From Nematostella vectensis (lineage: Eukaryota; Cnidaria; Anthozoa; Actiniaria; Edwardsiidae), in contig NC_064047.1 of the NCBI RefSeq assembly GCF_932526225.1, positions 9,661,994 to 9,725,993 of the forward strand: DNA of 64,000 nucleotides, written 5' to 3'. The translations under genes and the position numbers were made by a program. The notes under the pieces were generated by a model, which did not search any database, was not told the origin of the DNA, and was given only the letters and a program-made list of their open reading frames with translations. Within the stretch, counting starts at the first letter, position 1; each line of letters opens with the position of its first letter. Shown one piece after another: positions 13,750 to 22,243 of this stretch.

Positions 13750-16222
13750 AAAAAAAACAACTATGATAAATTGATGAAACAAGTCGCTAGTGGGAAGGTG
13801 ACAAACAAACCAAAAGCGTGAGATTGCTTGCACACCCGTATTAAAGCCGCATTGTCACCAGTTCACTTCCGGTCGATTACGTAGCAATCTCCGATGATTT
13901 TTAACGAAAAACGCGAAAAATATTTCAAAATATTGAAAGCAGTGTGTCTATTGGAAGTTTCTTCGAGGATGTGATCGAGAATTTACAGCGGATAGCCTGT
14001 TAAATATCTCGGAATCTAATAGATTCTTTTGTCTTTTAATGGTTGAGGTTTGCGTCGCACCTCCGGAAGTAAACTGTTGACAATGCGGCTTTAAGCGATC
14101 GTCCGTTTCTTGAGCCTTGAAATCTCTATGTGTACAGCGGGAAGTACCCTGCGTAGCAATTACTTCCGTGGTTTGGAGATGAAAGTGTAACAGAGCGAAA
14201 AATAAGGAGGGAGCAAACATTTTTTTGCGAATTTTAACTCACTGATATATTCGATGACTGGTATGATTGTGTTTGCTCGCAGTATGGCAGAAGCTGAAGT
14301 CCAGCAAGGCCAGAGAAAGATGGCTACCGGAACAAGAGGTTGGTGTTTTATTGCTCAGGAAAAGTAAGCCCACCAAATAATTTTTTGGCAATCACTTGCA
14401 AGCACCCCGCTTTCTCGTGCTATAGAGTCAAGCGATTTGTATTTTAAACACCCAAGCACATTTGAATTATTTTTTGGCGTGGTTGAAAACATGTTGTGAA
14501 AATCGCTTGAGCAATGATACGAAGTGCGACGTACGCTTTCGTGGCCAGGGCCGGGTTGCTAGATAACAGGTTAATGCTAACCTAGGGATTATTCCCCTTT
14601 TTATCCAATGAAATTTTAGTTTAGCCATATTAATCCCTGCTTTTCTGCTTCCGAGCAACCGGCCCCAGCAAAAACAAAGTTCGAAGAAAAAGAAAGTTAG
14701 CATGCGAGAATCACTATTGATTGACAAAACCTTCAAAGCTAGGCAGATTCCGTTGTGCTGATGTGATCTGAAATATTTCTTTACCAAGCTGGTTGACTTG
14801 TGACATTGTTGCCAATCAGATGGCACGTTTCTCGCGTCCTAATTAGCTTAATTCACAAACTATCAATGTGGCCACGGTAGCGCGCGTCGTATCAGATAGC
14901 ACGTTTCTCGCATTCTTATTGGCTTACTTCACAAACTATCAATGTGGCCACGGTAGCGCGCGTCGTATCAGATAGCACGTTCCTCGCATTCTTATTGGCT
15001 CAATTCACAAACTATCAATGTGGCCACGGTGGCGCGCGTCGTATCAGATAGCACGTTCCTCGCATTCTTATTGGCTTAATTCACAAACTATCAATGTGGC
15101 CACGGTAGCGCGCGTCGTATCAGATAGCACGTTTCTCGCATTCTTATTGGCTTACTTCACAAACTATCAAGGTGGCCACGGTAGCGCGCGTCGCACCTCA
15201 TTTGAACACTGCAAATTATGGAATGCGAACACGCCTTAAAATGCGAGCATGATAAGCCTAATACGAGCTACGAGCACTTTGAATTCTGAGGGGGGATGTA
15301 CGCCTACCTGTAGCCTCGCTTGAGGAAGGCTCATCTCCCTGTAGCCGCTTAGCCGCTTACTCGTGATCACTCGCGAGACAAATCCCCTCCGGAGGGGGGG
15401 GGGGGGGGGGATACTAGCCAATATCCATCGGACGTATCTTTTAGGATGTAAATTTGGAGCCTTTGGGTATCTTTTAAGGGGTAAAATGAGAATTCGCAAA
15501 TTTTTCATTTTACCTTTGTATGTTGTAGGGTGCTTTTATAGCTATCGCTCATCTAACTTGTAGCTCATGAAAGAGCGTTAAAACGTGTCAATCGGTGATT
15601 TTAGATCACTAACCATCGAAAAAATCACACAACCCACGGTATCTTTTAGGGGGTAGATTCATGCCTAACCACGCCCACTTTAGTATCATTTTGGGTTAAA
15701 ATATAGCCAAACCACACCCACTTTAGTTTTTTTTTTTTTTTTTTTTGGGGGGGGGGGGGTAGGTTGATTAAAAATAAAAAATAAAAACGAGGATCCCTGT
15801 CCCTTTGATATCGGAGTACCCGGAGTATCCTCTATTTGTTTCGATTGAGCGATTAAAGCTCGCTTTTTTTGAGTTGCCCCAAGTCGCCTTCTTTGATATT
15901 CTCTAAAAAGAGCGCCCGATCTAATGGGTGTTTATCTCAGTAAGCGAAGCAAACAAAAATGGTTTCGCGGCGAGGTCAGCAAAAGCCGAAAAGACGCTAA
16001 AATAAAGTGTCATCAGGTAGTTTTCTTATTTCCCCCACCGTGTATTCTTTCATATATTTTATCTGATGCTATAAGAGTCAGTTCAACGAGCGACAACAAC
16101 AAATATGACACGATCACTCATGTCACAATTTGATTGTTTGACAGGAAGAGTTCGAGGACTCGGCTGGCAACGTCGTCAACAAGAAAACGTACGAAGATCT
16201 TAGTCGACAGGGCTTGCTCTGA
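3198..16222 (+). CDS. SF3A3: Splicing factor 3A subunit 3 (SF3a60/SAP61), 20 coding exons
   Basis: Subunit of SF3a in the U2 snRNP, needed for prespliceosome assembly in the nucleus. Coding exons: 3198-3302, 4196-4243, 4405-4457, 4990-5095, 5700-5772, 5967-6058, 6554-6636, 6981-7053, 7574-7639, 8131-8199, 8540-8607, 9511-9612, 9846-9918, 10224-10289, 11139-11237, 11638-11717, 12989-13019, 13561-13651, 14283-14338, 16145-16222. All junctions are GT-AG and in frame, giving 503 residues (human is about 501). The N terminus [10 protein letters not shown] and the C terminus [12 protein letters not shown] are hallmark sequences. A SAP-like motif occupies about residues 257-293. The matrin-type zinc finger has C410, C413, H427 and H433 (spacing C-x2-C-x13-H-x5-H). 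An acidic stretch precedes the finger. The gene looks intact. Several introns carry tandem repeats and MITEs. Confidence 0.98.
4026..4166. repeat. Two-copy direct repeat, about 69 bp, SF3A3 intron 1
   Basis: The stretch starting CAAGGAAATCAAAATAAGTA recurs 69 bp later with few changes and includes a shared CATATACATGCACAAGG segment. It ends about 30 bp before the exon 2 acceptor. Confidence 0.8.
4603..4830 (+). mobile_element. TTAA-flanked MITE, copy 1 (decayed)
   Basis: Starts TTAA-GCCGCATTGTTACCAG and shares the internal order of the copy at 13841-14094 (TCTATTGGAAGTTTCTT, then AATAGATTCTTTTGTCT). The right terminal repeat is no longer recognisable. Confidence 0.75.
4800..4989 (+). repeat. 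Pyrimidine-rich tandem repeat abutting SF3A3 exon 4 acceptor
   Basis: Degenerate units of roughly 22-28 bp built on CTGTTTATTATCTGT run directly into TTTCACCAG, the 3' splice site. The array supplies the polypyrimidine tract. Confidence 0.75.
5572..5699 (+). repeat. 21-bp tandem repeat abutting SF3A3 exon 5 acceptor
   Basis: About six units of the form TTTGTGATTGCTTATGCATTG, the last of which becomes TTTGTGATTGCTTTCAG, so the splice acceptor is itself inside the array. Confidence 0.85.
10480..10725 (+). repeat. GGT/GGGGGT-rich low-complexity array, SF3A3 intron 14
   Basis: Repeats of GGTGGTGGTGGGGGT pass into pure GGT. G-runs of five are spaced by short loops on the transcribed-sense strand, so the intron RNA could fold into G-quadruplexes. 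Confidence 0.9.
10725..11120 (+). repeat. 24-bp minisatellite before SF3A3 exon 15
   Basis: Units GATGGTGATAATGATGATGTTAGT are repeated about 13 times after a transition zone. The array ends within 20 bp of the exon 15 acceptor at 11138. The open frame through it is an artefact of a unit divisible by three. Confidence 0.9.
11760..12320. repeat. 27-bp minisatellite, SF3A3 intron 16
   Basis: About 20 near-identical copies of a unit containing ATGTACGAATGCATAATG followed by TACGTGTGT. The array begins some 40 bp after the exon 16 donor and then degrades into TATGTGTATG-type sequence up to about 12480. Long open frames on both strands come from the unit length. Confidence 0.95.
13050..13218 (+). 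mobile_element. MITE-like element with GGCGTAGCCAGGG end, copy A
   Basis: Imperfect terminal inverted repeats: CAGCGGCGTAGCCAGGG on the left, and a complement of it near CCCTGCCAACGCCCCTG on the right. A reverse-oriented relative lies at 26286-26433. Both contain AGGCCTTTT, TAAATATC/GATAATATC-like and TTTGGCTGCT/AGCAGCCAAA segments. Confidence 0.7.
13841..14094 (+). mobile_element. TTAA-flanked 250-bp MITE, copy 2 (intact ends)
   Basis: Terminal inverted repeats of about 30 bp (AGCCGCATTGTCACCAG and its complement) bounded by TTAA on both sides. It has no coding capacity. TTAA target duplications are typical of piggyBac-type transposition, so this is probably a non-autonomous derivative. It lies in SF3A3 intron 18. 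Confidence 0.85.
14816..15195. repeat. 76-bp tandem repeat, five copies, SF3A3 intron 19
   Basis: Successive ATCAGATAGCACG starts at 14891, 14967, 15043 and 15119, plus a diverged first copy at 14816. Each unit carries ATCAATGTGGCCACGG and a GCGCGCGTCGT segment. Confidence 0.95.
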
Positions 16223-16706
16223 ATGACGGGAACATGTCACACAACACCATCGACGACGTCGCATCCTTCAAACACCAAACACGCCTCGCAGACATCAAAA
16301 CTGGCGTTCAAAATTTTATTCCGCTTTTCCTTTTTACGTGACAGACGGTTATATCTTAAGCTGTATTTACACCAAAACCATGTTTAGTTAAACAAGGTTT
16401 TTCTTTGCCTGATAACTTGCCAAGTTTCTCATTGTGTTGAATTCTTATACTAGCTTAATGATCGCTTAGTAACATGTACAGCACAGCCTATTCAGTTTTG
16501 TTCTTGGTTCTCTCCACTCTTGGGAGTTGAGATTTAAACCAGTTCAATTAAACCACCTTAAAACTGGTGCTGGTGTGAATGCGGTATTACTGTGATTTGT
16601 CACACAATCTTATTTCTCACTCTAGTGCTCGTGTTGCGTGACTGTGACAATGCTGAAGGTTCCATGCCATGTATTATTGTATGTGAGTTTATCTTGTATT
16701 TTACTT

Positions 16707-16712
16707 AATAAA
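16707..16712 (+). terminator. Probable poly(A) signal of SF3A3
   Basis: AATAAA, 485 bp after the stop codon, the first canonical hexamer on the plus strand downstream of the gene. Confidence 0.7.
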
Positions 16713-16987
16713 GGCCTCACCTTCCATAATGGCTCAAACAATTTCCAGTTGTGGGAGGAGAGCGCTCTCAGATTTTAGACTTTAGACACTTGTAGTGTTA
16801 GCATCCGCTATTAAATGAAAAAACGGGAAGTTCCGCCGCTAACAGTAAAAGACACCGATAATTTGATATCTTGCGGGTGGATATTCACAAAACCAATTCT
16901 AGCAAACCATTCAAAGAAAAAAAACCCGCACACCTCGCTTGGGATTTCGTCCCTTAGGCTTCGGAGATTACCGTAAAACCGTAATGC

Positions 16988-17509
16988 ACCAGTCAATTGA
17001 AACCACGGCGCCCCGACCCCGGGACATAGCGGGGAAATTAACATTCATCTGATGTTAAATGCCCGTTACTTTCCCGGCTACCGGAGCCTGTGACGCTGTT
17101 AAAACCCCCGGTTCATGGCCCTGGTGTTTTCCGATAACGTCCCACTATAGAAAGCCATACTTCAATTGTACACAGGAACAGCGGAGCATGTTGAAAAGTA
17201 GGGGGCTGACGATTGAGTTGTTTAGTCTTTCTATCTATGATTTTTTTTTCTAAGCGGTGCGGCCTCCCCCTCCTCCCAGCCCCTCCCCCTCCGCGGTGCC
17301 TAAGAATAACTCCGCTTACCTACAGACGCAACTTACGGTAAAGCGTTAATTCACCGCCCCCTTTCCCGGACTGTTGAGGGCTTCTGTTAAATCCCCCCCC
17401 CCCCCCCCCCCCCCCCCCGGTGGATTAAAGGTGTTAAATCCCCCGCGTGACCGCGTTATTTCCCTGGTATGCCCCGGGGGTCGGGGGGCCGGGCTGTCAA
17501 TTGACTGGT
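16988..17509. mobile_element. Inverted-repeat element with ACCAGTCAATTGA ends
   Basis: The left end (ACCAGTCAATTGA, then a GCGCCCCGACCCC block) is the complement of the right end (a GGGGGTCGGGGGGCC block, then TCAATTGACTGGT). A GTTAAA(T)CCCCC motif recurs inside. No coding frame of substance. Confidence 0.75.
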
Positions 17510-17896
17510 CCATAAAGAGTTAGTAAATATTATAAACCTCTATACATCTTTAGCGGACAAAAATTCTCTACACGGGCAGTCCAAAACAAAGCGTCTTATC
17601 CTATTTGCGTGTATAGTTTACTCTTCTCGATAAAATTTGTTATGTGAGTCTACAAACGAAATCCGGCAAAAGAGCCGATTGATTGACGACTGATGTCTAT
17701 ACAAAGGACGTCCGGTCTCGGCTATTGAATTTCCAAATGTCGTAAGTTAATTAGATTAGCGCCTGGACAGTACGGGGCGGAATTGGGAATACCATTGGTA
17801 CCAGAAAACTGCCTAACGTCGGCAGTAAATACATAGCATACCGCCTTATGCTGTGAAGCTTTTAAGGTCAAGAGTTTGTCTCTCGCAAGAGTGTTT

Positions 17897-18949
17897 ATGC
17901 CTCGAGAGCGTTTTAAAGTGTCTCGATTGGGATTTCAAATGGAGTTTGGTCGACGCATGAAAGGAGATAAAGGCAAGAAGACGAGAGAACTGATGTACAC
18001 GCACGTAAACAAAGCCAACAGCAATGCCTCTCATCTCCTCTCTAATCAACTCGAACGTCTGGAAGATCAGAAACGAAAGGCTCAGGCTAGGATGGAAGCG
18101 GAAACAGCGAGAATTCGACGGCTCAGCTTGCCTAACCTGAGCGTGGTACCAGAACACACAACGTCTTTACCCGGGTCACCAGTTACAAGTCCACATGTAA
18201 CAAGACGCTATCAGAGTGACGCCCACCGCCTTTCTTTGCCCCTAGCGAGACACGGAACACGATCGCTTCCCTGCTCTCCGCTGACAAGTCCTCAAGCAGT
18301 GAGACGCCGCCATAGTGGCTTCAGTAGGTTCTCTCTATCAAGTGCACAACCCGCTCAAATTGATGTTAATAACAATGGCATGCTCAGCCCAAGAACAGTT
18401 ACTCTTGAGGAGATAACTGTGGTTGATCGAGGAAAAGTGTATATAAAAGCAGGCATCAGTCCGAGAATACTTCGCAGGTCGATGTCACAGACTGTGAGGT
18501 CAATTAAAAAACATGTACCCACAGGGGGTAGGGTGAGGAATTTGACTGTGGGGGGTGTTGTGAATAACTCATTGTCTCCTCCTGTCACATTGGATAGCTT
18601 GGAAACAAGGCTGAAAATGTTCAACGCTAAACTTGAAGAGTTTAAAAATAGAAAGTCAAGTGATGAGGAAAACAAAATTGCAGAGAATGCTGATAATGGC
18701 GATGATGAAGATGATGTTTTCCAGGAAGAACAAGAAGCCCCAAGGCGTGTCCCCAGCGTGCGAACCCAGTCTCTACCCTGCCTGCTTCCAAGTGTAAGCT
18801 ACTTTAGGGTCCTTGACAGGTCCACCCACTCAGAGAAGCCTACTGGGTTGTTTGATGAGATGAAGAGCTGTACCTATCTACGCATCCCACCACATGCCCA
18901 AAAGGGCACTCTTGCACCCATGAGCATCAAAGAAGTGTTCAAAAGTTAA
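17897..18949 (+). CDS. Unrecognised intronless gene, Ser/Pro/Arg-rich 350-residue protein
   Basis: I do not recognise this protein. It is an uninterrupted frame starting at the first in-frame ATG (MPRERFKVSRLGFQ) and ending in SIKEVFKS. Visible features: basic N terminus; a short charged helix LERLEDQKRKAQARMEAET; then repeated motifs RRLSLPNL, SLPGSPVTSP, RYQSD, SLPCSPLTSP, RRRHSG and TQSLPCLLP, which look like basophilic-kinase and 14-3-3-type sites; a folded-looking middle (EEITVVDRGKVYIKAG); a second charged helix (LETRLKMFNAKLEEFKNRK); an acidic patch (DNGDDEDDVFQEEQE); and a C-terminal tail. No signal peptide or membrane segment. It could be a lineage-restricted regulatory protein or an old retrocopy. 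An ATTAAA at 19060 is a possible poly(A) signal. Confidence 0.75.
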   Translation: MPRERFKVSRLGFQMEFGRRMKGDKGKKTRELMYTHVNKANSNASHLLSNQLERLEDQKRKAQARMEAETARIRRLSLPNLSVVPEHTTSLPGSPVTSPHVTRRYQSDAHRLSLPLARHGTRSLPCSPLTSPQAVRRRHSGFSRFSLSSAQPAQIDVNNNGMLSPRTVTLEEITVVDRGKVYIKAGISPRILRRSMSQTVRSIKKHVPTGGRVRNLTVGGVVNNSLSPPVTLDSLETRLKMFNAKLEEFKNRKSSDEENKIAENADNGDDEDDVFQEEQEAPRRVPSVRTQSLPCLLPSVSYFRVLDRSTHSEKPTGLFDEMKSCTYLRIPPHAQKGTLAPMSIKEVFKS

Positions 18950-19150
18950 GAATTCAACACTTACAGTACAACACACTTTAGTGTGGCCATAATCCTGATC
19001 TGTGCGCGCACCCCCCCCCCCCCCCCTTGACCAAAACTTGGGTCATTCCTTATTAAGGAATTAAATACTATGATTTTTCCATATGATACCTGTGACTGCG
19101 CCCCCACCCCCTCTAGGCCAATCCTGGATAAAACTTGGTAAATGTGACCA

Positions 19151-19398
19151 TAGCAAGGGCGGTAGGAACAGAGTTTAAAAATACCTTCTAGCTTGGCTGA
19201 AATGTGCCTTGTTTTATTAGTCAGGCACGTTTTGGCTAGCCTATCAGGGGCAGTTCATGCGCCATGGGGTAGCTGCTCAGATTACGCAACGAAACTTGAC
19301 CAGGTTTTTCTAGTCAAACATGGATAGCATGTTGCAAACAACATTTCAGCCAAATTAGAGGGAATTATCAAACTCTGTTCCTACCGCCCTTGCCGTAG
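19151..19398. mobile_element. Palindromic MITE with about 55-bp terminal inverted repeats
   Basis: The left arm TAGCAAGGGCGGTAGGAAC continues through AGAGTTT to TTGGCTGAAATG. The right arm is its complement with a few mismatches, ending CCGCCCTTGCCGTA. 248 bp, non-coding. Confidence 0.85.
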
Positions 19399-20007
19399 TA
19401 GCACGCTTTGCAATATTAATACCCTGAGGGGGAGGAGAGATTTTGAATCTGGGCCAGCATGAGAGGCACTCGCCTCCCTAAAAAAATTGATGTTAGTGTT
19501 TCACAATTGAAAAGTATTGGATAAAAAAGCTGCTTTTAATGGATTTATCATCCAGTGGCTAGCTTTGCCTCTGTAAATTTTGATTCAGGCTACAGGCCTG
19601 TTCCCTTCAGTGAAAAAATTATTTTGCTGCCCCCTCCCCCCTTCAAAACCCCCAGGATTTCAGTAGGGTTCATGAGAACATTCATACTCCCCCCCCCCCC
19701 CCCCCCAGTTTATTTAATGGACACTCCCTGCCATCTGAACCTACGACAAGTTTTTGTAATGGATAATGATAAATCTTAAAGAAATTATAAGGTTATTTTA
19801 TTTGTTATATAGTTAGACGAATGTTCTGTGACTGTTCAAGAAAACACACAGAGCATGATTCAGACAACAATCCAACATTTATAGGGGGTGGGGGTATTTT
19901 GCCCTGCCTAATCTATAAACTCCATTTTTTGCTGATTGCAAGAATACCATGATCATAACTGTATTGTCATTTTATCACAAGTATATCTGAAACACCAAAA
20001 ATCTTGT

Positions 20008-20013
20008 TTTATT
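20008..20013 (-). terminator. Probable poly(A) signal of CFAP95
   Basis: AATAAA on the minus strand, 96 bp beyond the CFAP95 stop codon. Confidence 0.6.
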
Positions 20014-20108
20014 GTACATTATAAAATACACTAGATAGTTATAATAATAAAACATCAATACTTGAATGTAAATAACATCATTTGCAATAAAAAAAACTAA
20101 ATTAAAAA

Positions 20109-22031
20109 TCAGGAGAGTCGCTCTGGTATCGTATTGGTTGATTTGATAAATGTGCGCTTCACTTCACTGTTTGCATATAGACCTGACTCCTCATGCCAAG
20201 TGTTGTTACCATGGCGACGATAATCATCAACATCTGTGAATTGAGAGTGGCACTTTCTCCACAGAGGGGACATGTCAGGCTCTGGTGGTGGCGTCTTATG
20301 AGAAAAATAAATTACATAAGAAAAGATTTGACAACACAAGAGAATATATCCAACCCAATTTATGATTCTTACTAAGATTTTCATCATAGGGAACATAGCT
20401 AGAATTTGTCGACAATGGGTGGTCGTGGCTTCCTTGTAGTTGTAGTTAAATACCAAGATGTGTCTACTCACCTTTGCAGGTTCATAATGATGAGGGGAGG
20501 TGTAGTCTACTTTGTAAGTGGTGTCTAAGTATCTACACAAAGAGGAATAGATAAATATGAGTATAATCAAATAAGGAATTGTCTTTTTGTTCAGCAATTT
20601 GTGATTTAGAGGATTAGCTAGAACAGTAGCTTCTGTTCACTGAGATATTTTCGGCCAAGAAGCAAGGAGTCAGACTTAGCTTGTCACAAAACTGGGAGAC
20701 TCTATCATCTTGAGTTGGCAGGTATGTACTTTCCTACTGACCTTTTATCATGGTTTGGAGGATGTCTTGGAAGAACACTCCCAAATCCTCTATCTGGAGC
20801 TCCTGTGTCCCTGAAAACAATATCACAACTGGAATAAGTTTCACTGACACACACACATATATTCTATATATATATATGATAGAGAGAGAAAGGGAGAGAT
20901 GGCAAATTGTCTATTTTAACACCATACACTATTTCTTGGACTTTCAATTGACTTTTTCTTGGAATTTATTAGATTAACATTCTGAGTCTCCATCTGGAAT
21001 TTCTTTCCATAACGTCACAAAAAACCTTTTGAACACCACAAAACAAAGCTAACATAATACCTGTTAAAGTTGGTGTTATAGTAAGAAGACATGTCAACCA
21101 TTTGACGGCGAGTATCCCGTGTCTGGAAATCTGACTTGAGCTTGACTGCCTGTTCCATCTGGTCATGACTAGAAGTTTTTGGCAGCGACTGGAAATGTTA
21201 CAAAAAACGTGACAAAAATCATTGGGATAGGTCAATGTCTTCTTTGGCATTTGAGATGAAAATTATTTCTTCTAGATTGGGCAAACTCTCAAACCCCTAG
21301 CGTCACAACATGGTAGTCTAGGTGAATGCCTTATCTCCAGATCGACCAACCCATCTTTCTTACCCACGGAGATACTGTAAATTTCGGGAAACAAGACAGT
21401 ATGATGTACATTATGCCAATATATGTCTCAATCTAGATGTCAAAAAGTCGGCTCTGAGAGAACTCTTGCAACAACATTGCATCTAATGTTTAAAACTTTA
21501 AGTCTAAAAGTCTAGCTAGTCCATCCCTGATATAAACCTCTCGTTTTCCTGATTTCTTCTGCCCATCTCTCGTTTTCCTGATTTCGTCTGCCCTTTCCAT
21601 GCTTCAAGAATAACAGCACCGTATCCTGGATTTTAAGCCATTTTCCCTTCAGTATTTCATTCTACTGCACGCTGCTCTTCTATGTTCTTTCATTTACTTA
21701 CCCCGTCAGTTACGTCTCCGATCCTTTTGTAGGTCGAATTGTGGAGGTTTCTCTTTTCCGGTAAATAATCCTTGATGTCATATGTTTTAGGCTCTGCTTC
21801 CCTTGCTTGGTGCCTGTGCCACAAAAAGAAACATGAATCAAACGTTTACGAAAAGCCTCAACAAAGGTTATCGCCATTATATCTCGAAAGTAAACAACAG
21901 AGTAGCTAGAGGTAAACCTACCAGTTGGAAACTAAAGCTGGTCTACTGTAGTCCATGTGATCTGAGCGAAGAAATAGGGATCCTTTACGCTCGGTTCCAT
22001 CTGGAATATAAGGATTTGTTTTCCCGGACAT
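20109..22031 (-). CDS. CFAP95: Cilia- and flagella-associated protein 95 (C9orf135 family), six exons
   Basis: An axonemal protein family of motile cilia. Minus-strand exons 21922-22031, 21702-21813, 21061-21188, 20742-20810, 20472-20532, 20109-20294 join in frame to 221 residues (the human protein is about 229). Diagnostic blocks, in order: ALVSNWHQAREAEPKTYDIK, NLHNSTYKRIG, RGFGSVLPRHPP, DTTYKVDYTSPHHYEP, then WRKCHSQFTD and NTWHEESGLYANSEVK, which parallel the human protein's conserved C-terminal blocks. The start ATG encodes MSGKTNPYIPDG. Every junction is GT-AG. The gene is divergent from PRMT9, with start codons 213 bp apart, and has an X-box-like site 94 bp upstream. A candidate 3' hexamer is at 20008. 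It looks intact. The identity comes from my memory of the human sequence. Confidence 0.92.
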
Positions 22032-22243
22032 TGCAAAAATTGCGCTAAAAGCTTGTGAACAGTAAAATCAACGCAACACTAAGAAGGCTTTTGCTGTGAG
22101 AGGGTTTTCGAATTTGATTACATTGCGTCCATGACAACGCCTCGATCTCATGTTATCGGAGAGACCGCTGATAGAGACCGCGGATTCAAACATGGCAAAC
22201 GTGCTGGAAAATCATTTGATGCACAAATAATGTTCTATTGAAG
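22032..22243. promoter_or_regulatory. Compact bidirectional promoter of CFAP95 and PRMT9
   Basis: The spacer holds both promoters and 5' UTRs. On the plus strand an upstream ATG at 22192 opens a 12-codon frame that stops at 22228-22230, just before the PRMT9 start. CGAGAGACCGCTGATAGAG-like repeats (AGAGACCGC twice) occur near 22160-22184. Confidence 0.6.
22125..22138. promoter_or_regulatory. RFX X-box-like site upstream of CFAP95
   Basis: GCGTCC-AT-GACAAC fits the X-box pattern RYYNYYATRRNRAC at 13 of the 14 positions. RFX factors drive ciliary genes through such sites, usually within about 150 bp of the start, as here. It lies in the 212-bp CFAP95/PRMT9 spacer. Confidence 0.45.

Larger units (their letters stand above)
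16223..17896. other. SF3A3 3' UTR and intergenic DNA
   Basis: Holds the SF3A3 3' UTR, a GC-rich inverted-repeat element (16988-17509) with a pure C run near 17391-17418, and the probable promoter of the intronless gene at 17897. I see no other gene. Confidence 0.6.
18950..20108. other. Intergenic DNA between two converging genes
   Basis: Contains poly-C runs near 19011-19026 and 19690-19706, the MITE at 19151-19398, and the 3' UTR of CFAP95 on the minus strand. No gene seen. Confidence 0.6.

Noticed and set aside
20204-20220. GTTACCATGGCGAC, a perfect X-box match
   Set aside because: It lies inside the last coding exon of CFAP95 and codes for conserved residues, so coincidence is the simplest explanation.
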